DNA of 7,790 bases from Methanomicrobiales archaeon. GTDB lineage: Archaea > Halobacteriota > Methanomicrobia > Methanomicrobiales > Methanospirillaceae. A model generated the notes under the pieces. It saw nothing but the letters and a program-made list of their open reading frames with translations. It was not told where the DNA came from and did not search any database. Below, one piece after another: positions 1 through 5,798 of the stretch; position 1 is the stretch's first letter, and the number at the start of each line of letters is the position of its first letter. The stretch covers positions 1 through 7,790 of the forward strand of contig JADGNL010000083.1 of the NCBI GenBank assembly GCA_017883495.1, read 5' to 3'. The position numbers and the translations under genes are program-made.

Positions 1-149
1 GCCACGGTTACAATATCGAACGCCTGCGAGTCCAGCAGGCCCTGAAGAAGGAGAAGATCCCGTTGCTCGCGATCGAATCGGACTACGGCGACTCGGACGT
101 GGAGCAGATCGGGATCCGGATCGACGCATTCCTCGAGATGATCGCGTGA
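1..149 (+). CDS. C-terminal end of a 2-hydroxyacyl-CoA dehydratase (HgdB/BcrC-like) or double-cubane-type protein, partial
   Basis: Only the last 48 codons are present, read in phase from base 3 and ending at TGA 147-149. The start is outside the window. The visible tail has a short strand with a charged/Asp-rich loop (IPLLAIESDYGDSDVEQ) followed by a helix ending FLEMIA. That is the usual end of the 2-hydroxyacyl-CoA dehydratase D-component family (PF06050), where sequences such as 'E.DY.......L..R..AF.EM' are typical. The assignment is strengthened by the next gene, a dedicated activase that overlaps it by 4 bp. Family members bind an Fe-S cluster and carry out radical-type dehydrations, ring reductions or, in double-cubane proteins, reduction of small molecules. 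Which of these applies cannot be decided from 48 residues. Confidence 0.7.
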   Translation, partial: HGYNIERLRVQQALKKEKIPLLAIESDYGDSDVEQIGIRIDAFLEMIA

Positions 150-937
150 TCACCGCAGGGATCGACGCGGGAGCGGCTACGACGAAGGTGCTCCTGCTCA
201 AGGACCGCGAGATCCTGGGATATCGGGTCGCCGGCACCGCGTTCGATTTCCTGACCGCCGCCGGAACCATGCTCGACGAGCTCCTCGCAGATCGTGGTCT
301 GGGACGACAGGATGTCGGAGCTGTATATGCGACCGGATACGGCCGGAACGCCATCTCGTTTGCAGACAGATCGATCAGCGAGATTACGGCGCACGCCCGG
401 GGAGTGTCATTGCTCTTCCCTGATGTGCGAGGAATCATCGATGTCGGGGGCCAGGATTCAAAGGTCATCGTTGTAGAAGACGGGAGAGTGACGGACTTCC
501 TCATGAACGACAAGTGCGCTGCCGGGACCGGAAAATTCCTGGAGTACACCGCAAAGGCGCTGGAGGTTCCGATCACAGATCTCGGCGGCCTTGCGCTCGC
601 GTCCGATCACCCCGCCGGCATTACCAGTATGTGCACGGTATTCGCAGAGTCGGAAGTGATCTCGCTCCGGGCGAAGGGCATCAGGAAAGAGGATATTGCC
701 GCCGGCCTGATCGGAAGCATCGCGCAACGGGTGGGTGTCATGGCGAAGCGGATGGGGTTGCGGGATCATATCGCGTTCGTCGGCGGGGTGGCAAAGAATG
801 CCGGGATGAGGGCGGCACTCGAAAAAGAGCTCGGTGTCGCGCTTGTCGTTCCGTTCGAACCGCAGATCACCGGGGCTCTGGGTGCCGCAATTGCAGCACA
901 GACGGGCTGCGGCACAGCGACTGGAGACCGGCAATGA
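146..937 (+). CDS. ATP-dependent [4Fe-4S] activase of the HgdC/BcrAD/BadFG family (CoA-substrate-specific enzyme activase)
   Basis: This 263-aa ASKHA-fold ATPase is predicted to form a homodimer with a bridging [4Fe-4S] cluster and to pump a low-potential electron into its partner using ATP. Visible motifs are the phosphate-1 loop DAGAATTK (residues 7-14), the phosphate-2 loop DVGGQDSK (99-106), and Cys124 in CAAGTGKF with Cys163 in MCTVFAESE. The 39-residue spacing of the two cysteines equals that of the cluster ligands Cys127/Cys166 in Acidaminococcus HgdC. A late GGVAKN motif closes the nucleotide site. Length is normal for stand-alone activases, so this is not the longer methanogenesis-marker-15 type. 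The GTG start at 146-148 overlaps the previous TGA as GTGA, and GAGATGAT at 135-142 is a near match to an archaeal Shine-Dalgarno. Translation is probably coupled to the partner. Codon use is less GC-biased than in the genes from 1246 on. The target could be a dehydratase or a double-cubane protein. Confidence 0.9.
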   Translation: MITAGIDAGAATTKVLLLKDREILGYRVAGTAFDFLTAAGTMLDELLADRGLGRQDVGAVYATGYGRNAISFADRSISEITAHARGVSLLFPDVRGIIDVGGQDSKVIVVEDGRVTDFLMNDKCAAGTGKFLEYTAKALEVPITDLGGLALASDHPAGITSMCTVFAESEVISLRAKGIRKEDIAAGLIGSIAQRVGVMAKRMGLRDHIAFVGGVAKNAGMRAALEKELGVALVVPFEPQITGALGAAIAAQTGCGTATGDRQ

Positions 938-1120
938 GCTGCCGGCCTCCATCCTCCAGCGGGCAGCCTCTCCCCCGCTGCAGGGGCGTCCATTCCCTTT
1001 CCCGATCGTGACCGGCGACAGATAGAGGGGCGTAAAGCCATTCTCCTGCGTTTCCAAGGCCGATTCTGTGGCTGGATGGCGGCATGGTAATCCTGATTCC
1101 CTCGTACGGTCGTCCTGAGG

Positions 1121-1156
1121 ATACACGTTTATGCCGTAAGGGAGTGGACATAGATA
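1121..1156 (+). promoter_or_regulatory. Candidate archaeal promoter region for the radical SAM gene
   Basis: Two AT-rich sites stand out against GC-rich surroundings: GTTTAT at 1127-1132 and CATAGATA at 1149-1156. Either could act as a TATA box. Transcription starts about 25 bases downstream would give 5' leaders of roughly 65-95 nt before the ATG at 1246. There is no good Shine-Dalgarno just before that ATG, so a promoter much closer to the start, giving a leaderless transcript, cannot be excluded. The call rests on base composition and spacing alone. Confidence 0.3.
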
Positions 1157-1177
1157 CCGGGATGCACGTGGCGTCCG

Positions 1178-1200
1178 CGGTCCGAATGCGTCTCGGATCG
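1178..1200 (+). promoter_or_regulatory. Possible hairpin in the leader of the radical SAM gene
   Basis: The bases pair as an 8-bp stem: 1178-1185 with 1193-1200, containing TCCGA/TCGGA and one G-U pair, closed by a 7-nt loop. It lies 45 nt before the ATG at 1246 and would be within the transcript if the upstream TATA candidates are real. A stem of this size can occur by chance in DNA of this composition, and no run of T follows it, so it is not called a terminator. Confidence 0.25.
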
Positions 1201-1245
1201 GCCGCCGACCTGTGAAATCTCGCGAATACGTTTCAGTCAACAGTC

Positions 1246-2397
1246 ATGAAGACCCCGTTCCACGTCATGCTCATCCCGACGCTCCGCTGCCCGGCCCGGT
1301 GCGCGTACTGCTGGTCGAGCGAGCATCAAGGGCCGATGATGGACCTCGAGACGGTCCGGGCCGCGACCGATTGGATCGCGTCGCTCAACGACGACCCGGT
1401 CACGATCACGTTCCACGGCGGGGAGCCTTTGCTGGCCGGGCCCGAGTTCTACGAGGCCGCGCTCCCGATGATCGAGGAGAAACTCGCACCCCGCACGGTC
1501 GCGTTCGCGATGCAGTCGAACCTCTGGCTCCTCGACGACCGGCTCGCCACCGTGCTCGCAACCCACAACGTCCCGATCGGGACGAGCATCGACGGCCCGC
1601 CCGCGCTGAACGACGCCCAGCGCGGAACCGGCTACTTCGAGCGGACCCGGGGGGGGATGGAGATCGCGGCCCGGCACGGCGTCCGGGTCAGCGTGATCTG
1701 CACCTTCACGGCGGAGTCGGTGAAGGAACGGGACGCGATCGTCCGGTTCTTCCTCGAGAACGGCTACGTGATGAAGCTCCACCCGGCCCTTCCGTCGCTC
1801 CGCGACGGCCGGCCCGACGCGTACGCGCTTCCGCCGGAGGAGTACGGCGAACTCCTGGTCTACCTGCTCGACCAGTACCTCGCCCACCTCGGGCGGCTCC
1901 GGGTCATGAACATCGACGACCTCGTCAAGTCGGTCTTCGTCCGCCGCGGCACGGTCTGCACCTTCGCCGACTGCCTGGGCTCGACATACGCGGTCGGCCC
2001 CGACGGCGGAATCTATCCGTGCTACCGCTTCGTCGGCATGGACGAGTGGCGCATGGGCGACGTCCGCGACGCACCGACGCGAGCCGAGCTCGAGGCGACA
2101 CCCGCGTGGCAGCGCCTCGCCGCGTTCCGCGAGTACGTGGACGAGCACTGCAAAGGCTGCCGGCATATCCGGTACTGCCGCGGCGGCTGCCCGTACAATG
2201 CGCTCGCCCCGACCGGCGGCGAGATCGCGGGCGTCGACCCCCACTGCGTTGCGTATAAGCGGATCTACGACGAGATCGCGGACCGGCTCAACGCCGAGAT
2301 GTTCGGCGAGGGCGGTATGGAGGCCATGCTCGCCGGCCGTGGGCGGGGTGGCAGGCCCGGGATCATGGCCCTGATGCAGCGGATGGTCTCGCGGTAG
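1246..2397 (+). CDS. Radical SAM/SPASM protein, peptide-maturase or anSME-like
   Basis: This 383-aa protein belongs to the radical SAM superfamily. The N-terminal CxxxCxxC motif (Cys15, Cys19, Cys22) binds the catalytic [4Fe-4S] cluster, and GGEP (58-61) is the SAM-binding motif. The C-terminal half is a complete SPASM domain. Cys238 and Cys243 come first, then Cys259 after a GxxxxC turn, then CX2CX5CX3C (302, 305, 311, 315) and a final Cys334. This pattern fits two auxiliary [4Fe-4S] clusters, as in anaerobic sulfatase-maturating enzymes and RiPP maturases. From memory it resembles the methanogen 'Mhun_1560' putative peptide-modifying family (TIGR04083), but that needs a profile search. It should act in the cytoplasm on a peptide or protein side chain. 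No small precursor gene is visible next to it. The start was chosen because 'FHVMLIPTLRC' follows directly and upstream sequence in frame is unlike the family. The next gene begins 40 bp downstream and has its own TATA box. Confidence 0.9.
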   Translation: MKTPFHVMLIPTLRCPARCAYCWSSEHQGPMMDLETVRAATDWIASLNDDPVTITFHGGEPLLAGPEFYEAALPMIEEKLAPRTVAFAMQSNLWLLDDRLATVLATHNVPIGTSIDGPPALNDAQRGTGYFERTRGGMEIAARHGVRVSVICTFTAESVKERDAIVRFFLENGYVMKLHPALPSLRDGRPDAYALPPEEYGELLVYLLDQYLAHLGRLRVMNIDDLVKSVFVRRGTVCTFADCLGSTYAVGPDGGIYPCYRFVGMDEWRMGDVRDAPTRAELEATPAWQRLAAFREYVDEHCKGCRHIRYCRGGCPYNALAPTGGEIAGVDPHCVAYKRIYDEIADRLNAEMFGEGGMEAMLAGRGRGGRPGIMALMQRMVSR

Positions 2398-2404
2398 ACG
2401 GGCA

Positions 2405-2414
2405 GACATATATA
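2405..2414 (+). promoter_or_regulatory. TATA box for the rubredoxin-ThDP gene, suggesting a leaderless or very short-leader transcript
   Basis: GACATATATAT ends at 2414 and is the strongest AT-rich run in the window, surrounded by GC-rich sequence. Its centre is about 28 bases before the ATG at 2438. Archaeal transcription usually begins about 22-27 bases after the TATA centre, so the transcript should start within a few bases of the start codon. GGGGAG at 2417-2422 is 15 bases from the ATG, too far for a usual Shine-Dalgarno and probably not in the mRNA. The 40-bp gap therefore marks a transcription unit separate from, or additional to, read-through from the radical SAM gene. Confidence 0.65.
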
Positions 2415-2437
2415 TCCGGGGAGCCTCACCGCGATCC

Positions 2438-4207
2438 ATGGCACGCTGGCGATGCACGGTCTGCGGGTATATCTACGACGAGGCGGCAGGCGAGCCGTCC
2501 ACGGGCACGGCCCCGGGGACGCCGTTCGCGGCCCTGCCCGACGACTGGCGCTGCCCGGTCTGCGGCGCCGCGAAGGACGCGTTCGTGCCGGTGGACGAGA
2601 CGAACGGAACCGGGGAGCGAACGGTCGCGGACCTGGTCATGGCCGAGCTCGCCGCGTTCGGCGTCCGGTACGTCTTCGGCATCCCCGGCACCTCTTCGCT
2701 CGGTCTCGTCGACGCCGTCCGCCGCAACCCCGCCCTCGAGTACGTCGTGGTCCGGCACGAGGGAAACGGCGCGATGGCCGCATCGGCCTTCTACAAGCTG
2801 ACCGGGGTGCCGGCGGCCTGCCTGACCATCGGCGGGCCCGGCGCGACGAACCTCGCGACCGGCCTCTACGACGCGAAGGAGGACCACGCGGCCGTGATCG
2901 CGCTCGCGGGCCAGGTCGAGTTCCAGTACGCCGGGCCGGGCGGGTTCCAGGAGATCGACCAGGACGCCTTCTTCCGCCCGATCGCGGTCTACAACGCGAC
3001 CATCCACGACCCGGCAAAGGCGGTCCAGATCGTGACCGCGGCCGTCAAGCACGCCCTGATCGACCATGGCGTCGCGCAGCTCTCGGTCCCGAACAACGTC
3101 CAGAAGCTCGCGTACGACGCCCCGTACTGCTCGGGCGCGTCCTGCCTGCCCGAGACCGCGATCGCCCCGCCTGCTGCGGCCCTCGACCGGGCCGTGGAGG
3201 CGCTCGGGAAGGCCGAGCGGCCCGTCATTCTGGCCGGCTGGGGCGCGTACGCGCATGGTGGGCTCGTCCACCCCCTCGCAAAGAAGCTCTCGGCCCCCAT
3301 TCTAACCACGTTTCGGGCGAAGGGCATCCTGCCCGAGAAGGCCGAGCTCGTGGTCGGGATCCTCGGCAACCTCGGGCCGCCCGAGGCCCGGAAGTACGCG
3401 GAGGAGGCGGACCTCCTCCTCACGCTCGGGGTCGGGTTCTCGAAGATGACGAACGTACCCCTCGACCGGCCGATCGTCCAGGTCGACATCGACCCGCTCA
3501 AGCTCGGGAAGACTCCGCAGACGATCGGGCTCTGGGGCGACTGCGGCGTCGTGCTGCCGCGCCTCCTCGAGCGTGTCCCCGAACGGCGCGACGAAGCGCG
3601 CGAGAGAGCGATCGCGGAGGGCAAGGCGCGGTGGGCGGCGCAGCTCTCGTCCGAGGCCGGAGCCGGGGAGACGCCGCTCCGGCCGCCGTTCATCATGCAG
3701 GTGCTCTCGGAGGTGCTGCCGGCGGACGCGGTGATCGGCCTCGACGTCGGCGAGAACGGCTGGTGGTTCGGGCGGAACTTCGTGAGCCGGGGCCAGCGCT
3801 TCGCGATGTCGGGATATCTTGCGACCATGGGCTTCGGCTTTCCGGCCACGATCGCGGCGAAGCTCGCCTATCCCGACCGTCCCGCGGTCTGCATCACCGG
3901 CGACGGCGGGTTCGTGATGGCCATGGGCGAGCTCGTGACCGCGGTCCGGCGCGATCTCGCCATGACTATCTGCGTGCTCAACAACCACCAGTACGGAATG
4001 ATCCAGCAGGAGCAGGCGATGGAGAACTACCCGAACTTCGGCACCGACCTCGTCAACCCGGATTTCGCCGCGTACGCCCGGACCTGCGGCGCGCAGGGTG
4101 TGCGGATCACGGAGCCCGCGGCCCTCCGGCCAGCGCTCGAGGCCGCGCTCGCCGCAGATCGGGTCGTGCTCCTCGACATCGAGACCGATCCGCGGCGGTT
4201 CCTGTGA
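2438..4207 (+). CDS. Rubredoxin fused to a thiamine-diphosphate enzyme (acetolactate synthase / pyruvate oxidase-like)
   Basis: The 589-aa protein has two parts. Residues 1-50 are a complete rubredoxin: Cys6-x2-Cys9-Gly-Tyr and Cys39-Pro-x-Cys42-Gly, with the usual aromatic residues (Trp4, Tyr11, Tyr13, Trp37). A short linker (51-61) leads to a three-domain ThDP enzyme. The N-terminal PYR domain has the catalytic Glu108 in RHEGNGAMAA and GGPGATN (132-138). The central domain has GWGAYAHGG and VDIDP. The C-terminal PP domain has GDGG (488-491) followed 27 residues later by Asn515-Asn516, the metal/ThDP motif. The ThDP part alone (about 528 aa) matches acetolactate synthase and pyruvate oxidase lengths. 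The substrate is probably pyruvate or another 2-oxo acid, unproven. The attached rubredoxin argues for a redox reaction, with electrons leaving or entering through its one-electron iron site, rather than plain carboligation. FAD binding cannot be judged by eye. The start fits the TATA box about 28 bp upstream. Its TGA overlaps the next gene. Confidence 0.92.
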   Translation: MARWRCTVCGYIYDEAAGEPSTGTAPGTPFAALPDDWRCPVCGAAKDAFVPVDETNGTGERTVADLVMAELAAFGVRYVFGIPGTSSLGLVDAVRRNPALEYVVVRHEGNGAMAASAFYKLTGVPAACLTIGGPGATNLATGLYDAKEDHAAVIALAGQVEFQYAGPGGFQEIDQDAFFRPIAVYNATIHDPAKAVQIVTAAVKHALIDHGVAQLSVPNNVQKLAYDAPYCSGASCLPETAIAPPAAALDRAVEALGKAERPVILAGWGAYAHGGLVHPLAKKLSAPILTTFRAKGILPEKAELVVGILGNLGPPEARKYAEEADLLLTLGVGFSKMTNVPLDRPIVQVDIDPLKLGKTPQTIGLWGDCGVVLPRLLERVPERRDEARERAIAEGKARWAAQLSSEAGAGETPLRPPFIMQVLSEVLPADAVIGLDVGENGWWFGRNFVSRGQRFAMSGYLATMGFGFPATIAAKLAYPDRPAVCITGDGGFVMAMGELVTAVRRDLAMTICVLNNHQYGMIQQEQAMENYPNFGTDLVNPDFAAYARTCGAQGVRITEPAALRPALEAALAADRVVLLDIETDPRRFL

Positions 4208-4869
4208 CCGACCCCGTCACGGTCTCGGGCCTGGTCGCCGCGCACCGCTGCCCGCTCCGGTACTGGTACGAGCTTCAGCGCCCGCCGCAGGAGTCGGCGC
4301 GGTACGCGATCGCAAAGCAGATCGCGGCCCACCTCGACGCCGAGCTCGATGCGGACCTGATCTGGAACGAGGTGACGACCGTACTACCTGGAGTCGCGCC
4401 GACCGATAGGGCGCTGCTCGACGCATGGGTCGCTGCCTGTGGCTCGACCCGCTGGCCGCGGTTCGAGCTCCGCGACCGCCCGGTCCGGTCCGAACGGCTC
4501 GGGCTCGTCGGCCAGGTGGACTGGGTCGCGCCCGACCTCGGTTCGTGCGGGATCGTTCGGGCGAGTACGGCACCGGCCTACGGCGTCGCGTCGGCCGACC
4601 GCGTACGCGCGGCCGCGTACGCGCTCTGCCTCGAGGAGGAGCGCGGGAGGCCGTTCGACCATGTCGCCCTCGTCTACGTTCCGTCCGGCGCGCTCCGGCG
4701 GTATTCCCCGCAACCGCGGGACCGGCGGGCTGTCCTCCGGGCACTCGCGGCTGCCCGGCGCGTACAGGAGGGGCGCGTGCCGCCGAAGCCGCCAGAGGCC
4801 CCGTGCGACCGCTGCCCGCACGAAGCGACCTGCGGAGCCGGTGCGCGAAGCGGGGCGGCGATCCTCTAG
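4204..4869 (+). CDS. Cas4/Dna2-like (DUF83, PD-(D/E)XK) Fe-S protein, probably catalytically degenerate
   Basis: This 221-aa protein starts at GTG 4204-4206, which overlaps the previous TGA as GTGA and so suggests translational coupling. The same frame is open far upstream only because it runs in the shadow of the ThDP gene. Cas4 hallmarks are present: Cys16 in HRCPLRYWYE, then Cys201-x2-Cys204-x5-Cys210 near the end, the four ligands of the family's [4Fe-4S] cluster. His43 and Asp106 (in VGQVDW) correspond to the motif I histidine and motif II aspartate. The expected motif III (D/E)-x-K is replaced by IVRAST at about 117-122, and the following helix reads RVRAAAYALCLEEE where a conserved Gln is usual. 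Nuclease activity therefore looks lost, while the Fe-S fold is kept. There is no CRISPR array or other cas gene in the window, so a CRISPR role is not supported. It might bind nucleic acid or serve as a partner of the ThDP protein. The final TAG overlaps the convergent gene. Confidence 0.85.
   Translation: MTDPVTVSGLVAAHRCPLRYWYELQRPPQESARYAIAKQIAAHLDAELDADLIWNEVTTVLPGVAPTDRALLDAWVAACGSTRWPRFELRDRPVRSERLGLVGQVDWVAPDLGSCGIVRASTAPAYGVASADRVRAAAYALCLEEERGRPFDHVALVYVPSGALRRYSPQPRDRRAVLRALAAARRVQEGRVPPKPPEAPCDRCPHEATCGAGARSGAAIL
4866..4869. other. Shared CTAG holding both convergent TAG stop codons
   Basis: CTAG at 4866-4869 is its own reverse complement. The + strand Cas4-like gene ends with TAG at 4867-4869. 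The - strand nucleotidyltransferase gene ends with TAG read from 4868 down to 4866. The two coding regions thus overlap tail to tail by 4 bp, leaving no intergenic room for a terminator. Each transcript must extend antisense into the other gene. Confidence 0.9.
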
Positions 4870-5798
4870 ACGGATTCGAGGAGCGTCCGGGAGCGGATGT
4901 ACTCTCCCACCGGCTCGCGGCACGTCCCGACCACAAGCCAGCGCTCATTCCCGTGCTGCTCGAGCACGCCCGCTGCCTCGATGACCTCGCCCGCGAGCGC
5001 CTGCCCCGAGTAGGTGTGGGTGAAGGAGAGCACACGGGCGACGTCCGGGTGGTCGATTTCGTACACGGCCGGCACGTCGTAGGCGAGCGCGGCGTCCGTG
5101 ACCGTGGCCTCGATCGCGGCCTTGCCGATCACCGGCCCCTTCGGTACGGGCCGCGGGTCGATCGCCGCATAGTCGCGGGTGAAGAGGAGGTCGAAGTACG
5201 TCCCGCAGATCTCGCCGCGGTTCCACTTTCGCGCCTCGTGCAGCCGGAACTCCCCGTACGTGAGCTCGGGCCGCCGCTTCGCGTAGACACGCCGCCAGAG
5301 CTCCTCGGAGAGGTCGTCGACGAGCCCCTCGCGGATCGCCTGCGGCAGGCGCGCCCGCGCCCGGTCGAAGGCCGCGCCGTAGACCACGAGGTCGATGTCC
5401 GAGCCCGGTCCCTCGAGCCCGACCAGGAGCGAGCCCGTGCAGCCGGCCGTCCCCGGCGCGAGCTCGAGCGCGTCCGCGAGCCGCCGGACCCGCTCGTCGC
5501 GGGCGAGGACGGAGGGAAAGATCGCTTCGGGCTTGTGGACGGCCGCGATCTCGTCGAGAGGAACCCGGTGGAGCAGGTCGAGGCAATGCGGCCTCTCGGC
5601 GGCCACCCGGGCGTAGGCCTCGGCGAAGTCGAGCTTGCGATAGGAGACGCCCGAGCCCCGGCGGACCCGGTCGCCGGCGGGGTCGGGGACGTACCGGAGC
5701 ATGCACCCGGCGCGCTCGGCGTTGTCGTACGCGGCGACCGCGTAGAGCCAGCCGTCGGCGTCCTCGACGAAGTCGCGCAGCCGGAGGGGCGGAATCAT
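4866..5798 (-). CDS. Predicted nucleotidyltransferase of the DNA polymerase beta superfamily (COG1665-like)
   Basis: This 310-aa protein has the superfamily signature near its centre: Gly122-Ser123 in TGSLLVG, ten residues, then Asp134-x-Asp136 in SDIDLVVYG. These residues bind the nucleotide triphosphate and metal ions. Asp203 in GTYFDLLFTRD is a plausible third metal ligand. The roughly 110 residues before the motif and the 170 after it are larger than in minimal MNT toxin-antitoxin nucleotidyltransferases, and fit the archaeal family often labelled predicted nucleotidyltransferase or 'DNA polymerase beta-like' (COG1665, from memory). The substrate is unknown. It is the last gene of a three-gene operon. 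Its ATG overlaps the TGA of the YrdC gene (ATGA, 5795-5798), which fixes the start. It converges with the Cas4-like gene, and both end at TAG codons within one CTAG. Confidence 0.82.
   Translation of the reverse strand: MIPPLRLRDFVEDADGWLYAVAAYDNAERAGCMLRYVPDPAGDRVRRGSGVSYRKLDFAEAYARVAAERPHCLDLLHRVPLDEIAAVHKPEAIFPSVLARDERVRRLADALELAPGTAGCTGSLLVGLEGPGSDIDLVVYGAAFDRARARLPQAIREGLVDDLSEELWRRVYAKRRPELTYGEFRLHEARKWNRGEICGTYFDLLFTRDYAAIDPRPVPKGPVIGKAAIEATVTDAALAYDVPAVYEIDHPDVARVLSFTHTYSGQALAGEVIEAAGVLEQHGNERWLVVGTCREPVGEYIRSRTLLESV

Larger units (their letters stand above)
938..1245. other. Intergenic region of about 308 bp with no convincing gene
   Basis: I read all six frames here. The only ATG-initiated + strand frames wholly inside are very short: 4 codons at 1076, 2 codons at 1131 and 17 codons at 1162-1215. 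None is Cys-rich or preceded by a clear ribosome binding site. Open frames on the - strand continue into the antisense of the activase gene and look like shadows. The first half has pyrimidine-rich patches (for example CATTCCCTTTCCC near 990-1003) that could end transcription from the activase gene. The second half holds AT-rich promoter-like sites and a possible hairpin, listed separately. No tRNA-like cloverleaf or tandem repeat was seen. Confidence 0.6.

Noticed and set aside
971..990. CTGCAG-centred inverted repeat flanked by C and G runs, considered as a terminator hairpin
   Set aside because: The arms break after three pairs on each side with a G/G mismatch, and no T run follows.
1162..1215. 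17-codon ORF before the radical SAM gene, considered as a precursor peptide
   Set aside because: It has no Cys and no Gly-rich core or leader-like pattern, and no clear Shine-Dalgarno. It overlaps the possible hairpin. Nothing supports translation.
458..1240. 260-codon - strand open frame over the activase and the intergenic region
   Set aside because: It has no motif, no ribosome binding site was seen, and most of it is antisense to the activase. The part over 938-1240 gives nothing that looks like a protein domain.
1237..2457. Long open frame of about 400 codons on the - strand opposite the radical SAM gene
   Set aside because: It is rich in Arg, Glu, Val and Asp with no recognisable motif, and lies opposite a gene with complete radical SAM and SPASM signatures. 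Such antisense frames are common in GC-rich DNA.
2452..4203. Long + strand open frame continuous with the Cas4-like gene upstream of its GTG
   Set aside because: Its translation is Arg/Gly/Pro-rich and unlike any domain, and it runs fully inside the rubredoxin-ThDP gene in another frame. The Cas4-like fold begins only after 4204.
4204..4869. CRISPR-Cas locus suggested by the Cas4-like protein
   Set aside because: No repeat-spacer array and no other cas gene is present in the window, and the protein lacks the Cas4 catalytic lysine motif.
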